Origin: Petunia secreta
Lineage: Eukaryota; Streptophyta; Magnoliopsida; Solanales; Solanaceae
NCBI GenBank assembly: GCA_029990175.1
Contig: JARKIP010000011.1
Coordinates: forward strand, 1,364,001 to 1,428,000
DNA length: 64,000 nt
Direction: 5' to 3'
The notes under the pieces are model-generated. The model did no database searches. It had not been told where the DNA came from and saw only the letters and a list, made by a program, of their open reading frames with translations. The position numbers were made by a program, and so were the translations under genes. Shown one piece after another: positions 46,742 through 57,317 of this stretch (its first letter is position 1; each line of letters opens with the position of its first letter).

Positions 46742-48751
46742 ATGGAAAGATCAAGTGGTGCAAATTCACAAAGGGTGGAGAGAGGATCCACTAACCAACC
46801 TCCTGCCCTTGGAAGAGGAACTGCGAAGCCCTTTCCAAAAAGAGGCAAAAGCAAAACAGGCAGAGGAGTAGTAGTAGTGGTGACTCCACCTGTATCACCC
46901 ACTATCTCCCAAGATGAAAACTTTGATGACACTCTCTTGGCTCGCAGAAAAAGTACTAGGGAGGTCAGAGCAAAACAAAGGCGTGAAAGCGCAGCAGAAT
47001 AGCAACAAAGCTCAGAGCATGAGGCACAGATCAATTCCTCCTCCTCTTCCTTCTAAGAAAATGAAAAGATTGACTCTGAAAACAACGAAGGCAGTGAATC
47101 TAGTGGAGAACACACAGCTGAGGAAGAAGTAGTCTAAGAGGAGCAACCATTACCCCCTCCCCCATCCAATAGAACAGTCACAGTGATCAGTGGCAAACCT
47201 CCCTTGCCACCAAACAGGGATGAAAGCTTTGTCACAAAGCAATCATATTATGATTATATGCAAGGGAGAAAATAAAGGTCTTTAACTATAGAAAGGCCTA
47301 TCTCATTACATGACATGGACAGATTCAACAAGGAGTTACTAATGCACATCCTTAACAGTGGCTGGCAAGATTGGTTGAGGGATGACCTTCCATCTGGAAA
47401 TGATACATTGATCAAAGAGTTTTATGCTAATGTGGGGATAACTACACCACAGAAGTTTGAGGTATTGATGAGGGGGCAACAAGTGGACTTCAGTCCATAA
47501 GCTCTTAACAATTTTTTAGGGTTGCCTCTTAAAACTCCCACATTCTGGCTAGAATGGAAAGAAAAGAGTGAGCAAGATCTCAAGCCTATGTTTGCAAACA
47601 CCATTGCTGCTGAATAAACTCCTAGATGGATGAAAAAGGGAGCAATTATTCGAAGATCCACATTGAAGTTTGAGGCAAGGGGATGACAATCCATCATATG
47701 CTCAATGCTTATTCCATCCACAAAGGATAACAAGTGTACTTTGGATAGGGGAGTTCTGATTACCATCTTGATTGGGAGGACAGTTAATGTGGGCATGGTT
47801 ATGAATGAGAGCATTTGGACAGCTGCAAAAAGAAATTCCACAAATTTGCTTTTTCCAAACACTTTGTCCAGATACTTTTGGGTATTAAAAATCAAAGAGT
47901 ATGAAACAAATAAGCCAATTGAGCCAATCTGGAGATGGAGTCTATATGATGTGCAAGGCCCTGACAACCCAAAGAAGCCCAGTGCAAAAGCTCCAAGAAA
48001 GGTAGAAAGCACTTCACAAGAAGTGCCTCCAGCTTCCATTCCATCCATGTCCACAGGTACATCTGATCCTTCTCCTTCTACTACTGCACCTCCCTGCCCT
48101 CTAGTAACATTGACCCCAGAAGAGGTAATTGACGTCCATATGTGGGTAAAAGCTGTGGATATGAAACAGGGTCAAATTAAGTACTAGTTTAAGGTGGGCC
48201 ACAAGCCCTCCAAAGGAGATACTACAACCCCTGAGCCTGCTATATCTTCTGAGGAGATGAAAACAATGCATGAAACTCTAAAGAAGATGTTGGCGGAAAT
48301 AAAGACTCAGGGAGAGACTCTGAAGAGTTTGGTTGCTAGGGTCAAGACAGTAGAGGAGGATCAGGTGGAGCTGGAGAAGAAAGTACAGGACTGAATTGAC
48401 AATGCCTCTACCACTCATTCTGAGAAGCCTGAAAGTAGTAGAAAGAGAAGAAAAAAAGAAAGAGCAAAGGAGAAGACTTCCATAGAGCCTACTGATGGGC
48501 TTACAAAAGAGGAGGCATATTTGCGCATACAGGCTATGCTGGATGGAACTGTTGATGATGGTGAGGAATCTGCTAACATACCCATGCACACTTGCCCTCC
48601 ATATCATGAGCCAAAGGATGTGGAGATGGAGATTGCTACTGAGAGGTCCTTAGAGACTGCTACTGAGGAGAAAGAGAGAAGAGAGGCCCCACCAGTACAG
48701 CCTCCACTACCTGAGATAGAAGGCAAATGCAAGAACATTGTGGAGGAATGA
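46742..48751 (+). pseudogene. Accessory (env-like) ORF of Athila-like element, 'putative plant transposon protein' domain
   Basis: About 670 codons in one frame, broken by nine in-frame stops (47,000; 47,054; 47,135; 47,273; 47,498; 47,615; 47,684; 48,185; 48,392) but no frameshift. The N-terminal part is Ser/Glu/Lys-rich and charged. The middle (47,315-47,950) has GWQDWL, IKEFYAN, RGQQVDFSP and NNFLGLP, as in the domain annotated as putative plant transposon protein. A Pro/Ser/Thr-rich stretch follows, then a heptad-rich coiled coil (48,250-48,390) and an acidic tail. No signal peptide or membrane segment is evident, so 'envelope-like' is a positional name. A related ORF is in the Sirevirus-like element at 55,260-57,245. 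Confidence 0.75.
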
Positions 48752-48829
48752 TCAGGGAGTCTCTTCTTACCCCCAACCCATTGTGCTTATTTTTGTGCTT
48801 ACTTCATATTCGGAGATGATGCGAGAGTC

Positions 48830-48848
48830 TTAAGTTTGGGGGAGGGGA
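48830..48848 (+). promoter_or_regulatory. Polypurine-tract-like word, copy 1
   Basis: TTAAGTTTGGGGGAGGGGA, nearly the same as the true tract before the 3' LTR at 51,763. Confidence 0.6.
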
Positions 48849-49611
48849 TTCAAATTCATGAATGTTGTGGTTAATATTTTGGATGATTTCTTTTATGTTT
48901 GGATGATTTGTGATGACATGATTGAATTTGAATCCCTCTTTTTGCTTGTATATAGTGCATGTTACTTTCTTTTAGCATGTTTAGTTCAGTTCCTTGAATT
49001 TTTTTTGTTTTAAATAAGCTTTCAGTTTTCTTTACTTGGTTCTTTCTGGAAGTGTTGTTTGAACCAAGTAATATAAATATTAATTTTTACAATATGCCTT
49101 GTGGTTGTGTTTGAAAAGTCTCATGAAGTACCAATATCCCATTTTGATCTTATGGCATGAGACAAGTTGTGGAATGTCCACTTGATAAGTCTTTGGTCTT
49201 GGTCGATGACTCTAGGTTGTTTTGTTGCTTTGGAGTCATTGACCTGACTCGGTTCTGAATGGACCATTAAGACTTTACAAATGCAAGCTTTTTGGAGAGT
49301 TTAGTTTTTGTCTTGAGTGACCCACTTGCATGTGTGTGAGGTTAGATGGTGGGTTCACATATTTGAGTTGAGGTCTAGAACTTGCCCGGCTTATGTTTGA
49401 AGCAAAATGTGAGTCGTGCTGAATTTGGAAATGATCTTAGGCTCTATTTGGAACTCTTTTTGAGCCTCTTCAAATACCCTTTACTCTAAAAATATCAATA
49501 GTTATCCCTTTTGAGTCTATTAGTCTTTCATTTGGTAACCGGCTTATGAGTACTCCATTGGTGGTTTGTATGAATTCCCTTTTCAAGTGAAATTCTAGAA
49601 TTAGGCAAAAT

Positions 49612-49626
49612 CTTAAGTTTGGGGGA
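49612..49626 (+). promoter_or_regulatory. Polypurine-tract-like word, copy 2
   Basis: CTTAAGTTTGGGGGA, again matching the tract before the 3' LTR. Confidence 0.6.
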
Positions 49627-50531
49627 AATCCATTGGATATGTCATGTGCTAGAAAGCCTAGTGAGATGCTAAATATAAAATAAAATAAAAATTATATATA
49701 AAAAGCTTGAGAAAAATCAAAAAAGAGAAAAAAGGTGAAAAGAATTAGTCCCCCTAAGTTTGTTGTATAAATATAAAGGGTGGACTAAGGAAATAAAAAG
49801 CATTAGGCTTCCAAAAATTTGAAAAATGACAAAAAGAAGGATAAGTAGAGAAATAAAGAAAAGGATGAAAGTGACACGACCCGGAATCCGGTTGGGCCGT
49901 GCGGGCACCTGACATCTTCCCCTAGACCCGTCAGGCGAACCCTTACCAATTAAATTAGAAAAATAAATATAATAATTCATAAATAAGGACAAGACTAAAA
50001 AAACACAGACATACTGATACCTTTAAGTTTTACAAAAGAAATTACAGCTGACTACCCAATATACTAGGTTTAGGGCTATCCAGACTAGACATCTAAGAGT
50101 ACAAAAGAAGACAAATACATCTTGAAGGGAGCAAAATGCAACTGAAATAATAACCAATAAACTGGTGGTCATCCGGAATAAAAGCTGGCTCACCCTGACA
50201 ACTGAAGTCGTCTTCGCTCCTTCACAACGTGGCGAACTCAATCCTGGAGCGAACCTGCCGAAACGAAATAGATAGACAAGAAACAAACCACAAACAAGGG
50301 TGAGTCAAAAGGACTCAATAAGTGGGGCAGACTAGCCACCTCAAAGAATACGATGGCTAGCCAGGGAGGAAAGAAACAGATAAACCAAATTCCTCTTATT
50401 TAAATTATAAAAACGCAGAGCCAGATAATAACTAGAAACACGTATGGAACGACAAATTCATCAACAACCAGGAACGTAAGATAACCAAAACATATAGGTA
50501 TTCCGAACACATCAACAATCAGAAATACATC

Positions 50532-50697
50532 CTGTTGCGGCGTGCAACCCGATCCATATATTCATCTTGTTGCGGCGTGCAACCCGATCCATAGATTTAT
50601 ACCGTTGTGGCGCGCAACCCGATTCATATATTCATACCGTTGCGGCGTGCAACCCGATCCATATATTTATACCGTTGCGGTATGCAACCAGATCCCC
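50532..50697. repeat. Tandem array, about 38-bp unit, five copies
   Basis: GTTGCGGCGTGCAACCCGAT starts each unit; the homologous array is at 12,580-12,712 with four copies. Confidence 0.9.
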
Positions 50698-50879
50698 GCA
50701 ACCCAGAATACTAGCCAGAAAGATATACACAAACTGAGATATGCCCACAACATGGTGTACATACCCCATATATAAAACACAACACAATACACATAATAGT
50801 CAGTATGCGGTGCAATGAGATGGGATGAATGCGGTATGATGCAATGCAGTCACATATGCCTGATACCTATCTCCGGCAC

Positions 50880-51345
50880 AGGACTCTCATCGTCTACCAG
50901 GAGATATATGCAATAATGACCCTTCACCGGCTCGGGACTCTCATTGCCAACCGGGAAGTATATGCAATAATGACCCTTCGCCGGTGCGGGACTCTCATCG
51001 CCAACCAGGAAGTATATGCAATAATGACCCTTCGCCGGTACGGGACTCTCATCGCCAACCGGGAAGCATATGCAATAATGACCCTTCACCAGTGCGGGAC
51101 TCTTATCGCCAGAAGCCATCTAATGTTTAGGTGCATACGCCCACAAAGGCACAACTTAACGTTACTTATTGTTTACATCGAAAATTAAAAAGACCGGGAA
51201 GTATATGCAATAATGACCCTTCGCCGGCACGGGACTCTCATCGCCAACCGGGAAGTATATGCAATAATGTCCCTTCGCCGGTGCAGGACTCTCATCGCCA
51301 ACCGGAAAGTATATGCAATGCTCAAAACCAGAGTGCAATGCTCAT
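50880..51345. repeat. Tandem array, 54-bp unit, with foreign interruption
   Basis: Seven to eight CGGGACTCTCATCG units, the homologue of 12,888-13,145. Between about 51,115 and 51,190 a stretch unlike the unit interrupts the array, after which it resumes with CCGGGAAGTATATGC. Confidence 0.88.
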
Positions 51346-51762
51346 ATATTCAATGCAATACCAACAACTCGTGAACATTCTTTGGAGTGTGAGTGCTTAA
51401 TTGCTTAAGTCCTTGATTTGAATTTGATTGTGAGATAAGGACTACTTTTTTTGAAGTGAGGAAGCAAGTGGTGATATGAGAGATGAGAGCTTTACTTGAA
51501 ATGAAGTTTGATACCAAGTGAGTTGGTTGATGAACAAAATCCACACTTGAAGTTCTATGTCATCCATGGATCATTGTAAAACTTGTGAAGTGGTTCACAA
51601 AGTGACTTGTCAAGTGTTCATGAGTATGAATGTGTTTTGGTGCCTAATGAGCTTCAAACTTTTTGAAAAAGTGAAAATGGAACTTAACTTCATTGTATGC
51701 TAGTCTTGAAAGTGCTTCACTACTCATGGGTAGAGATTGGTTGCTTGAAGACAAGCAAAGAG

Positions 51763-51776
51763 TTAAGTTTGGGGGA
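51763..51776 (+). promoter_or_regulatory. Polypurine tract of Athila-like element
   Basis: TTAAGTTTGGGGGA directly before the 3' LTR (two bases on). Primes plus-strand DNA in LTR elements. Confidence 0.8.
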
Positions 51777-51778
51777 GT

Positions 51779-52602
51779 TGATGCGTGCGCCTTTTGCTTC
51801 ATTAACTCGCTTAAACTCTTGTCTTTGAATTCAAAAGTGACCAATCTATCGGAAAGTTTGATGGATTTTGCTTGGTTTCAGGTGTTAAGTCCTGCAAGGA
51901 AAGGAAGAAACCAAAAGAGCATGATTGCCCAAGAAAAGTGATCTAAATTCAAGAAGTTGCAGAAACATTAGAGAGGCGCGCGCCCATGCTAGGGGCGATC
52001 GCCCCTTCTCTGGAGGTACATACTTGCTGAGCATTCAACTGGGCACTGAAGAGGCCTTAACCCTTTGCAAGGAAGCTAAGAATCTGGAAGTCCTTTGAAG
52101 ATGCGACCGCCCACGTCAAGGCGGCACCCATGTAACTTTGCAGAGGAGAAGCTGATAAGAAGAAGATGTGACCACCTATGCTAAGGGTGGTCGCCCATTA
52201 CCCTTTGTAAGAAGAGGCTGATATGAAGAAGACACGACCACATGATGCTATGCCGTGCAACCCTCTCTTGGAGAAGATGAAAAGGCGGTCGCCCAATAAA
52301 GTGTGGCCGCCCTCTCATACTAACCCAGAAAAGGGTGCCAGCCCATGTCAAAAGAGGCGCCAGCCCTTCTGTCGATTCAGCACCAGAACTCAGCCCTTTA
52401 GCAAAAAGGTCCCAGCCCAACCTGAAAATGGCATTTTTGTAATTAATTTTTGCAAACACTATATATAGCTAGAATTAGGTTTTTGAGAGCATCTTATAAT
52501 TTCACTTTACTTGTGAGGCAAGATAAGGACAAAATACCAAAATCCTTGGTCAAGTTTCCTTGTATTGTGAAGAACAACATCATTTTTTGTAAGAATTATT
52601 AG
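51779..52602 (+). mobile_element. 3' LTR of Athila-like element, truncated
   Basis: Matches the first part of the 5' LTR from TGATGCGTG to AAGAACAACATCATT and AGAATYATTA. It breaks off at about 52,602, where a minus-strand LTR starts. It retains a perfect 14-bp palindrome GGGGCGATCGCCCC (51,992-52,005) that is mutated in the 5' LTR. Confidence 0.85.
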
Positions 52603-52607
52603 TCGAT

Positions 52608-53304
52608 TGATAAGGATCATAATCACGAAAGAGATAACAAGGTAGCGGAAGCAATAAAGTAAACACAATAGAGAGAAACTAGGGACGGGGAAGAACAGAA
52701 ATAGAAAAAAAAATGGATAAACGATTCAAAACATGAATTGAATATCCAAGAGAGGAAAGAAACTTGAACCTACTCAAGGATTCATACAAGGATGAAATCC
52801 ACGTGGTTCTAAGCCAAGAGATACATTGAAGCTTCTACCTTCTGAAGAAGGCCTTGCCTCTATCAATTCTCCTAATTCTCTATTCAAAATAAGCTAATAA
52901 AATGTAAAGGCTAAGTGTGGTTTATATAGGTGTTCCCCTCTTCTAAATAAAGTCTAAAATAACCCCACAAGTTGGGTATAATAACAAAGACCACGTAGGG
53001 TCAAACTAGTAAATAATACTAGGCTAATAATAGAAGTCTCGTCTTGGCTTGTATAGGGGGTAGGCGGAGCGCCTGGAAAAGTGGACAGTATGTCACTTGG
53101 GCGGAGTGCCCAGTCATGGAGGCGGAGCGCCTGATTGATCAGCCTAGTAGGCGGAGCGCCTGGTTTGCCTGGGCGGGGCGCCTGGCCTGGGATGCTCTTG
53201 ATACTTCTTCAATTCGCTCCGAAAGCTCTTGGCTTCTCATCCTTTGCATCCTCAAATCCCGGTTCTTGATGGTAAGTGTTTTAAGCTCGATTTGACCCGT
53301 ATCA
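52608..53304 (-). mobile_element. LTR of a minus-strand Ty3/gypsy-like element, about 700 bp
   Basis: On the plus strand it runs from TGATAAGGATC to CCCGTATCA, a TG...CA block with TGATA/TATCA ends. On the minus strand it is preceded by AAGAAGGGGAGGA (53,305-53,317), a polypurine tract, so this is the 3' LTR of a minus-strand element. A minus-strand TATA (CCTATATAAACC) lies at 52,919-52,930. It is inserted in the Athila 3' LTR. Confidence 0.72.
53062..53183. repeat. Five copies of AGGCGGAGCGCCT palindrome
   Basis: Copies at 53,062, 53,099 (variant), 53,120, 53,149 and 53,171 (variant). Each is GGCG-3 bp-CGCC. They lie upstream of the minus-strand TATA, that is in U3. Confidence 0.92.
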
Positions 53305-54084
53305 TCCTCCCCTTCTTGAAAGGATTTCGTCCTCGAAATCAAACCATCAAAACCTACAACTAAAGACAAGCACAACCAAAATCTCCAACTACAAGAGTAG
53401 GTTAGTGCATGTAGTGTGGAAAACACACTCTTATGGTATAACCAAGTATCAATAACAATGATAAAGCACATGTTTCTAATGAAAACAACAGGTACTTGGC
53501 TTCCCCAATAGGTGCACTCAACACAAGGTTCATCAAAGAGATAATTAGTATATGGAATATGCAAGATCAAGCCATAAAAATTCCTATTATCCCTAAGTTC
53601 AATGTCAACATGCCTAGACTTCCCACTACACGAGTAGGCAAGTCCAACAAGAATGAATACAAGTGATGTGGAAAATACACTATTTTAATATAGCCAAGTA
53701 TCAATACTAATAAAAAATCTTATGTCTCCAAAAGAAACAACAAGTTCTTGGCTCAAAAACGACAAGCACTCACTACCATAACAAGGAAAGAGATCGATAA
53801 GACATGGAACATGCAAGATTAAGCAACTATGTTCCTTATGATCTCCAAGCTTATGGTCAACACACCAAGCCTTTAATGCATTACTATCACAATGTGACTC
53901 ATTGGCTTTGGCATGCTCAACACCCAAGGTGTGATCAACATGTGGGGTGGAGTAAACAAATTAGTTCAATTGGAAACTAACATCAAATACTCCACTCCCC
54001 TTCTTGGAAGCACTCTTACACACATAAAGAGTGGCTTCCTCACCTCCAAATCCATCTTGTTCTTTTCCAAGACATACCACTTAC
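53305..54084 (-). mobile_element. Internal 3' part of the minus-strand gypsy-like element
   Basis: The minus strand next to the LTR encodes RTKSFQEGEDD (53,305-53,345), the usual C-terminal end of chromovirus-type polyproteins. Beyond that no pol is seen. Instead two diverged copies of a block of about 290 bp (about 53,350-53,640 and 53,650-53,945), both with AACCAAGTATCAATA-like and GGCTT/GGCTC words, fill the space to the Sirevirus LTR. Probably a deleted, non-autonomous member. Confidence 0.55.
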
Positions 54085-54865
54085 TGTTTTAAGGACCAGT
54101 TTCTTCAATATGTTCCTTTACTTTAATATATGCAGAATTAAAACTGTAAGCAAATGAACACTCGATGTTAGCGTGGAAAAACTCCCTTAATTAGGGATAA
54201 AAAAACCACGACCTACTCTTCCAAGTAGGATTTTAACTTTACTATGTGAAAGACTCACTTGGTTAAACACTACCTTCTTACTAACCTAGGACTAACTCTA
54301 ATCCTCTAGTGACCCTTTTCGCGATCAGTGAAGTTTCTTCAAGCCCACGACTTGAATTAAGATGATACAACTCAAATAGCACCTACTACTGTTGAACTAA
54401 AACTGAACTTTGATAAGACTCAATCTAAGGAAGAGGTTCTTACTTAGTTCCCTATAGCTTAATGATTACACAAATAAGATAAAGACTCTTTCAATGCTAT
54501 TGCTCGATTCTCTCTGTATTTATGTACATCTCAATAGCTGAAATGCTCCTATTTTTATATCTTTAGAATCCAAGAAGCCTTGAGCAATTAGAACTCCAAA
54601 GCTTCCAAGAGTTTGAATCCTAATTGAACTCTTCCCTAGGTTACCCGAAATCCTTTAGCCCTTATCCACTCTTATGCAATCTTTTCATATCTCGTGTAGT
54701 CCTGCATAATTATCAAGATAAATATTAGACTTAGGATAATAAATTATATTTCAGCTTAAATAATTTTGCATGATTTATTTATTCAGCTGCCGTGATTCAA
54801 AGGAACATGTCCTTGGATCTGTTCCTTAGTCATCAGTCAAAACTTCAAGCTTATCCAAGCTAACA
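54085..54865 (-). mobile_element. 3' LTR of Sirevirus-like element, 781 bp
   Basis: The plus strand runs from TGTTTTAAGGACCAG to AAGCTAACA, giving TGTTAGCTT...CTTAAAACA on the minus strand. A minus-strand TATAAAAA is at 54,551-54,559. The words GGAACATGTCCTTGGATC and GGACCAGTTTCTTC are typical of the LTR. Confidence 0.8.
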
Positions 54866-54891
54866 TTTTCCGCCTTTTTGATGATGACAAA
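54866..54891 (-). promoter_or_regulatory. Sirevirus polypurine tract
   Basis: The minus strand reads GTTTGTCATCATCAAAAAGG and then CGGAAAA up to the LTR. This sequence is a known signature of Sireviruses. Confidence 0.82.
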
Positions 54892-55259
54892 CTCATAGGC
54901 GTAGCTGCATGTCCTTAATATCCTGAAGTACAACTTAGAACTCAAAAGAAACATAAGTAGAAACTTATTTCTTCATTAAGAATCAAATTTTCAATTAGGT
55001 TATAAATTTCACGCAAAATCATAATTTACTCCTCCCCCTTTTGGCATCATTGAAAATGTTGCATAAGTTAGAATATATCAAGTGTTAGAATAATCAGCTC
55101 ATGGCGATTGAGGCAACTCAAAATGCAAGCATAATTCAAACTAAAGCAACTGCATGACAATGATATTAGCCATCGAAGATAAGTCATCATTAACAAAAAG
55201 TTAAACCAGGGGATACAAACAAGTACTACTAAATTATTCAAAACCTAGAAAAGGAAAAG

Positions 55260-57245
55260 GCTAAGGTACTAGAACTAGTCTAAATCCCACTGGACAAAAG
55301 ATGGCTTATGGCTAAGGTGTTCAGGATATGGAAGGACCAGGTCCCTGAGACTTTGCCTGCAGCAACTCAAACATTTGTTTGAGCATTCCCTCATTTGTCT
55401 CCTTTACTTTAGTAGCCTCTGCCTTCTAGTAGTTCCTCTCTTCCTCCAACCTAGCTATCTCAGCAGGTGTATGGCAACTTGTTGCCTCAATGCCCTCACC
55501 TTGTTGTTCAAAGACTGTTTGCCAACACCAGCCAGTAGAGGATCAGCTTGAATAGGCATATCACAGCTGATCAGGGTAGCACAACCAAATTTCTCCTTCT
55601 TTGTAGCATTGACTACCCCCTCCAAAGGAATTCCCAATTTAGCAAACAGATCAGTCAGGATAAAACCAAAGGGCAATGAGTGTTTTTTCTTCCCAGTAAC
55701 AACCCTCTCAATCAGATGTATCATGAACCTGGGCCAATTAATCTGCTTATCACTGTCCAGTAGTTCCATAGGACCAGGTCCATAAAACTGGCAGTCCCTC
55801 TCTTCTCCTGCCTTGGCAGCATAATCTTGTTCACAAATTCAAACAACACCTGGTGCTGAGGGTGCATTTCACTCTTCTGCACAACCCTAGGCTTTTCCTC
55901 CTTATCATTTTCAGCAAACTTCCTAGTGATTTCCAACCCAGTAGGCAAATTTGTCAAATCAGGCCACACCTTTTTGATGTAGCTTTCATACCCCACAAAT
56001 AGAATACCTGGCAGTTCACCCAATTCCTTAGTGTCAAAAGTAATTTCTTGGTCATGGACAGAGGTAGTGGTCATGTCCCTTTTTATGGAACAATTTTTAT
56101 AGAATTCTTGAACCATCACTTTTGCACACTTGCCTTTGATCGGAAGTACCATGTCCCTCCAGCCTTGAACCTGCAGCTTTTGCAGCAACTACATCATACC
56201 CTCTTCCTCAACATCAGAGAGTACCCTTCCTTTTAGAACTTTCCTAGACATAATATCATCATGTACACAGTGTTGAACCTCATCTCCCTCATTCTGACTC
56301 TCACTGTCCTCACCAACAGCTGACTCATCAGAACTAGAATCTGAACTTTCATCAACCAAAGTTCTTTTTGAGGACCTGGTCCTCTTGGAAGATTTTCCAG
56401 CATCACCTTTCATAGAACTCCTTGTTACACGCCCTTGTGCAACTTTTCTCTTCTTAGACTGAGGAACAACTTCCTAAACATCCTCCATCTCATCATCTTC
56501 ATCATCCACAATCTCTCTCTCCTTTTCTATAAACTCAGTGTCTTCTTCATCAACAGGATCAACAACCTGTTTTCCCTTTCCTTTTATGTTTTTTTCCATA
56601 GCAGCAGCCAGGTTCTCATCTGCAGCCTTGACTGCACTTCTTGTTCTTCTAACCCCACTAGCAGGGGTAGAGACAGAAGGAACAGGTCCTTTTGCCTTAA
56701 AATAACTTTCACCCTTTTTCTTGAGCCCTGGCTTATAACTGTCATTAATGTTTTTCAATTTTGCAGTAATCTCAGCAGACATCTTATCATCAATTGGTCC
56801 CTTCCTAGCAAGTTTTCTTTTCAAACTTCTTATGTTAATTAGATCAATAATTGGCCTATCACTATCACTCATATCATCATCCATATCTATCACATCCTCT
56901 ATGGGTGCTCTAAAAGCAACCTCTGGAGACCTTGGTGACCCTTGCATGGGAACCTCCAAACGTTTCACAGTTTCACCTTCTCTCTCAGGAACAGTTCCAG
57001 ATCCCTCTACATTGTCCCCTTCATCCTCTACTACATTTAAAAGAGAGGCATAGTTTACATGATACTGGTAGATTATCATAGCCCTGGACAAATCCTCAAC
57101 TTGTTCTGAAATCGACTCAGCAGCTTCAGGATTATTTTTCAGGAAATTTAGGGTTTGGTATTGTGGTGTCCATGGGTAAAAGAAGGTTGGGGATATGTGG
57201 TTGATCAGAAGTGGGAAGGGATGATGAATTTTCAGGCGAGAGAAA
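55260..57245 (-). pseudogene. Accessory (env-like) ORF of Sirevirus-like element, 'putative plant transposon protein' domain
   Basis: Probable start at 57,245. A one-base frameshift near 57,133, stops at 56,474 and 56,189 in an otherwise continuous frame, and another shift near 55,735 break it. The N-terminal half is acidic and Ser/Lys-rich (DMDDDMSDSDR, TRSAVKA, KGKGKQVV). The middle (56,188-55,455) has GWRDMV, VQEFYKN, ELPGILFVGYES and SLPFGFILTDLFAKLGIPLE. The C-terminal end (55,440-55,270) is heptad-rich with EIARLEEER and MLKQMFELLQAK. No transmembrane segment is obvious. The layout parallels the ORF at 46,742-48,751. Function unknown. Confidence 0.75.
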
Positions 57246-57317
57246 CATTGTAAGAATACGTTTCAAGAGATAATTCACTACTTTTTCTGAAAATTTTAAG
57301 AATTCAATTGTGATCAA

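Larger units (their letters stand above)
48752..49871 (+). other. 3' untranslated part of Athila-like element
   Basis: Non-coding. Contains two extra polypurine-like words (see 48,830 and 49,612). The LTR inserted at 49,872 ends it. Confidence 0.6.
49872..51366 (-). mobile_element. Inserted LTR, TGACACGACCCGGAATCCGG subfamily, truncated
   Basis: Starts like the LTR at 11,934 and follows it closely (CTGGCTCACCCTGACA, CCTGCCGAAACGAAATAGAT and both arrays). It stops after CAATGCAATACCAACAAC, where the 11,934 copy continues. The Athila sequence resumes at about 51,367. The expected right-hand GAAAG target copy is absent, so the right end was lost by deletion. Confidence 0.82.
37027..52602 (+). 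mobile_element. Athila-like Ty3/gypsy retrotransposon with accessory ORF, 3' LTR truncated
   Basis: Order on the plus strand: 5' LTR, tRNA-Asp-type primer site, gag, protease, RT, RNase H, integrase, long spacer with TATA and intron, accessory ORF, polypurine tract and a truncated 3' LTR. RT before integrase places it in Ty3/gypsy. The D-L-G protease, primer site and ORF after pol fit the Athila lineage. It is interrupted by an organellar-looking block (about 41,290-41,947) and by another LTR (49,872-51,366), and its 3' LTR is cut at about 52,602 by the next element. Its left flank is the LINE-type remnant. All coding regions carry stops or frameshifts. Confidence 0.88.

Noticed and set aside
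47422..48054. 210-codon minus-strand open frame with hydrophobic stretches
   Set aside because: Antisense shadow of the accessory ORF, which has recognisable family motifs on the plus strand.
56435..57053. Plus-strand frames rich in Leu/Phe/Ser, looking membrane-like
   Set aside because: Antisense of the acidic accessory ORF of the Sirevirus-like element.
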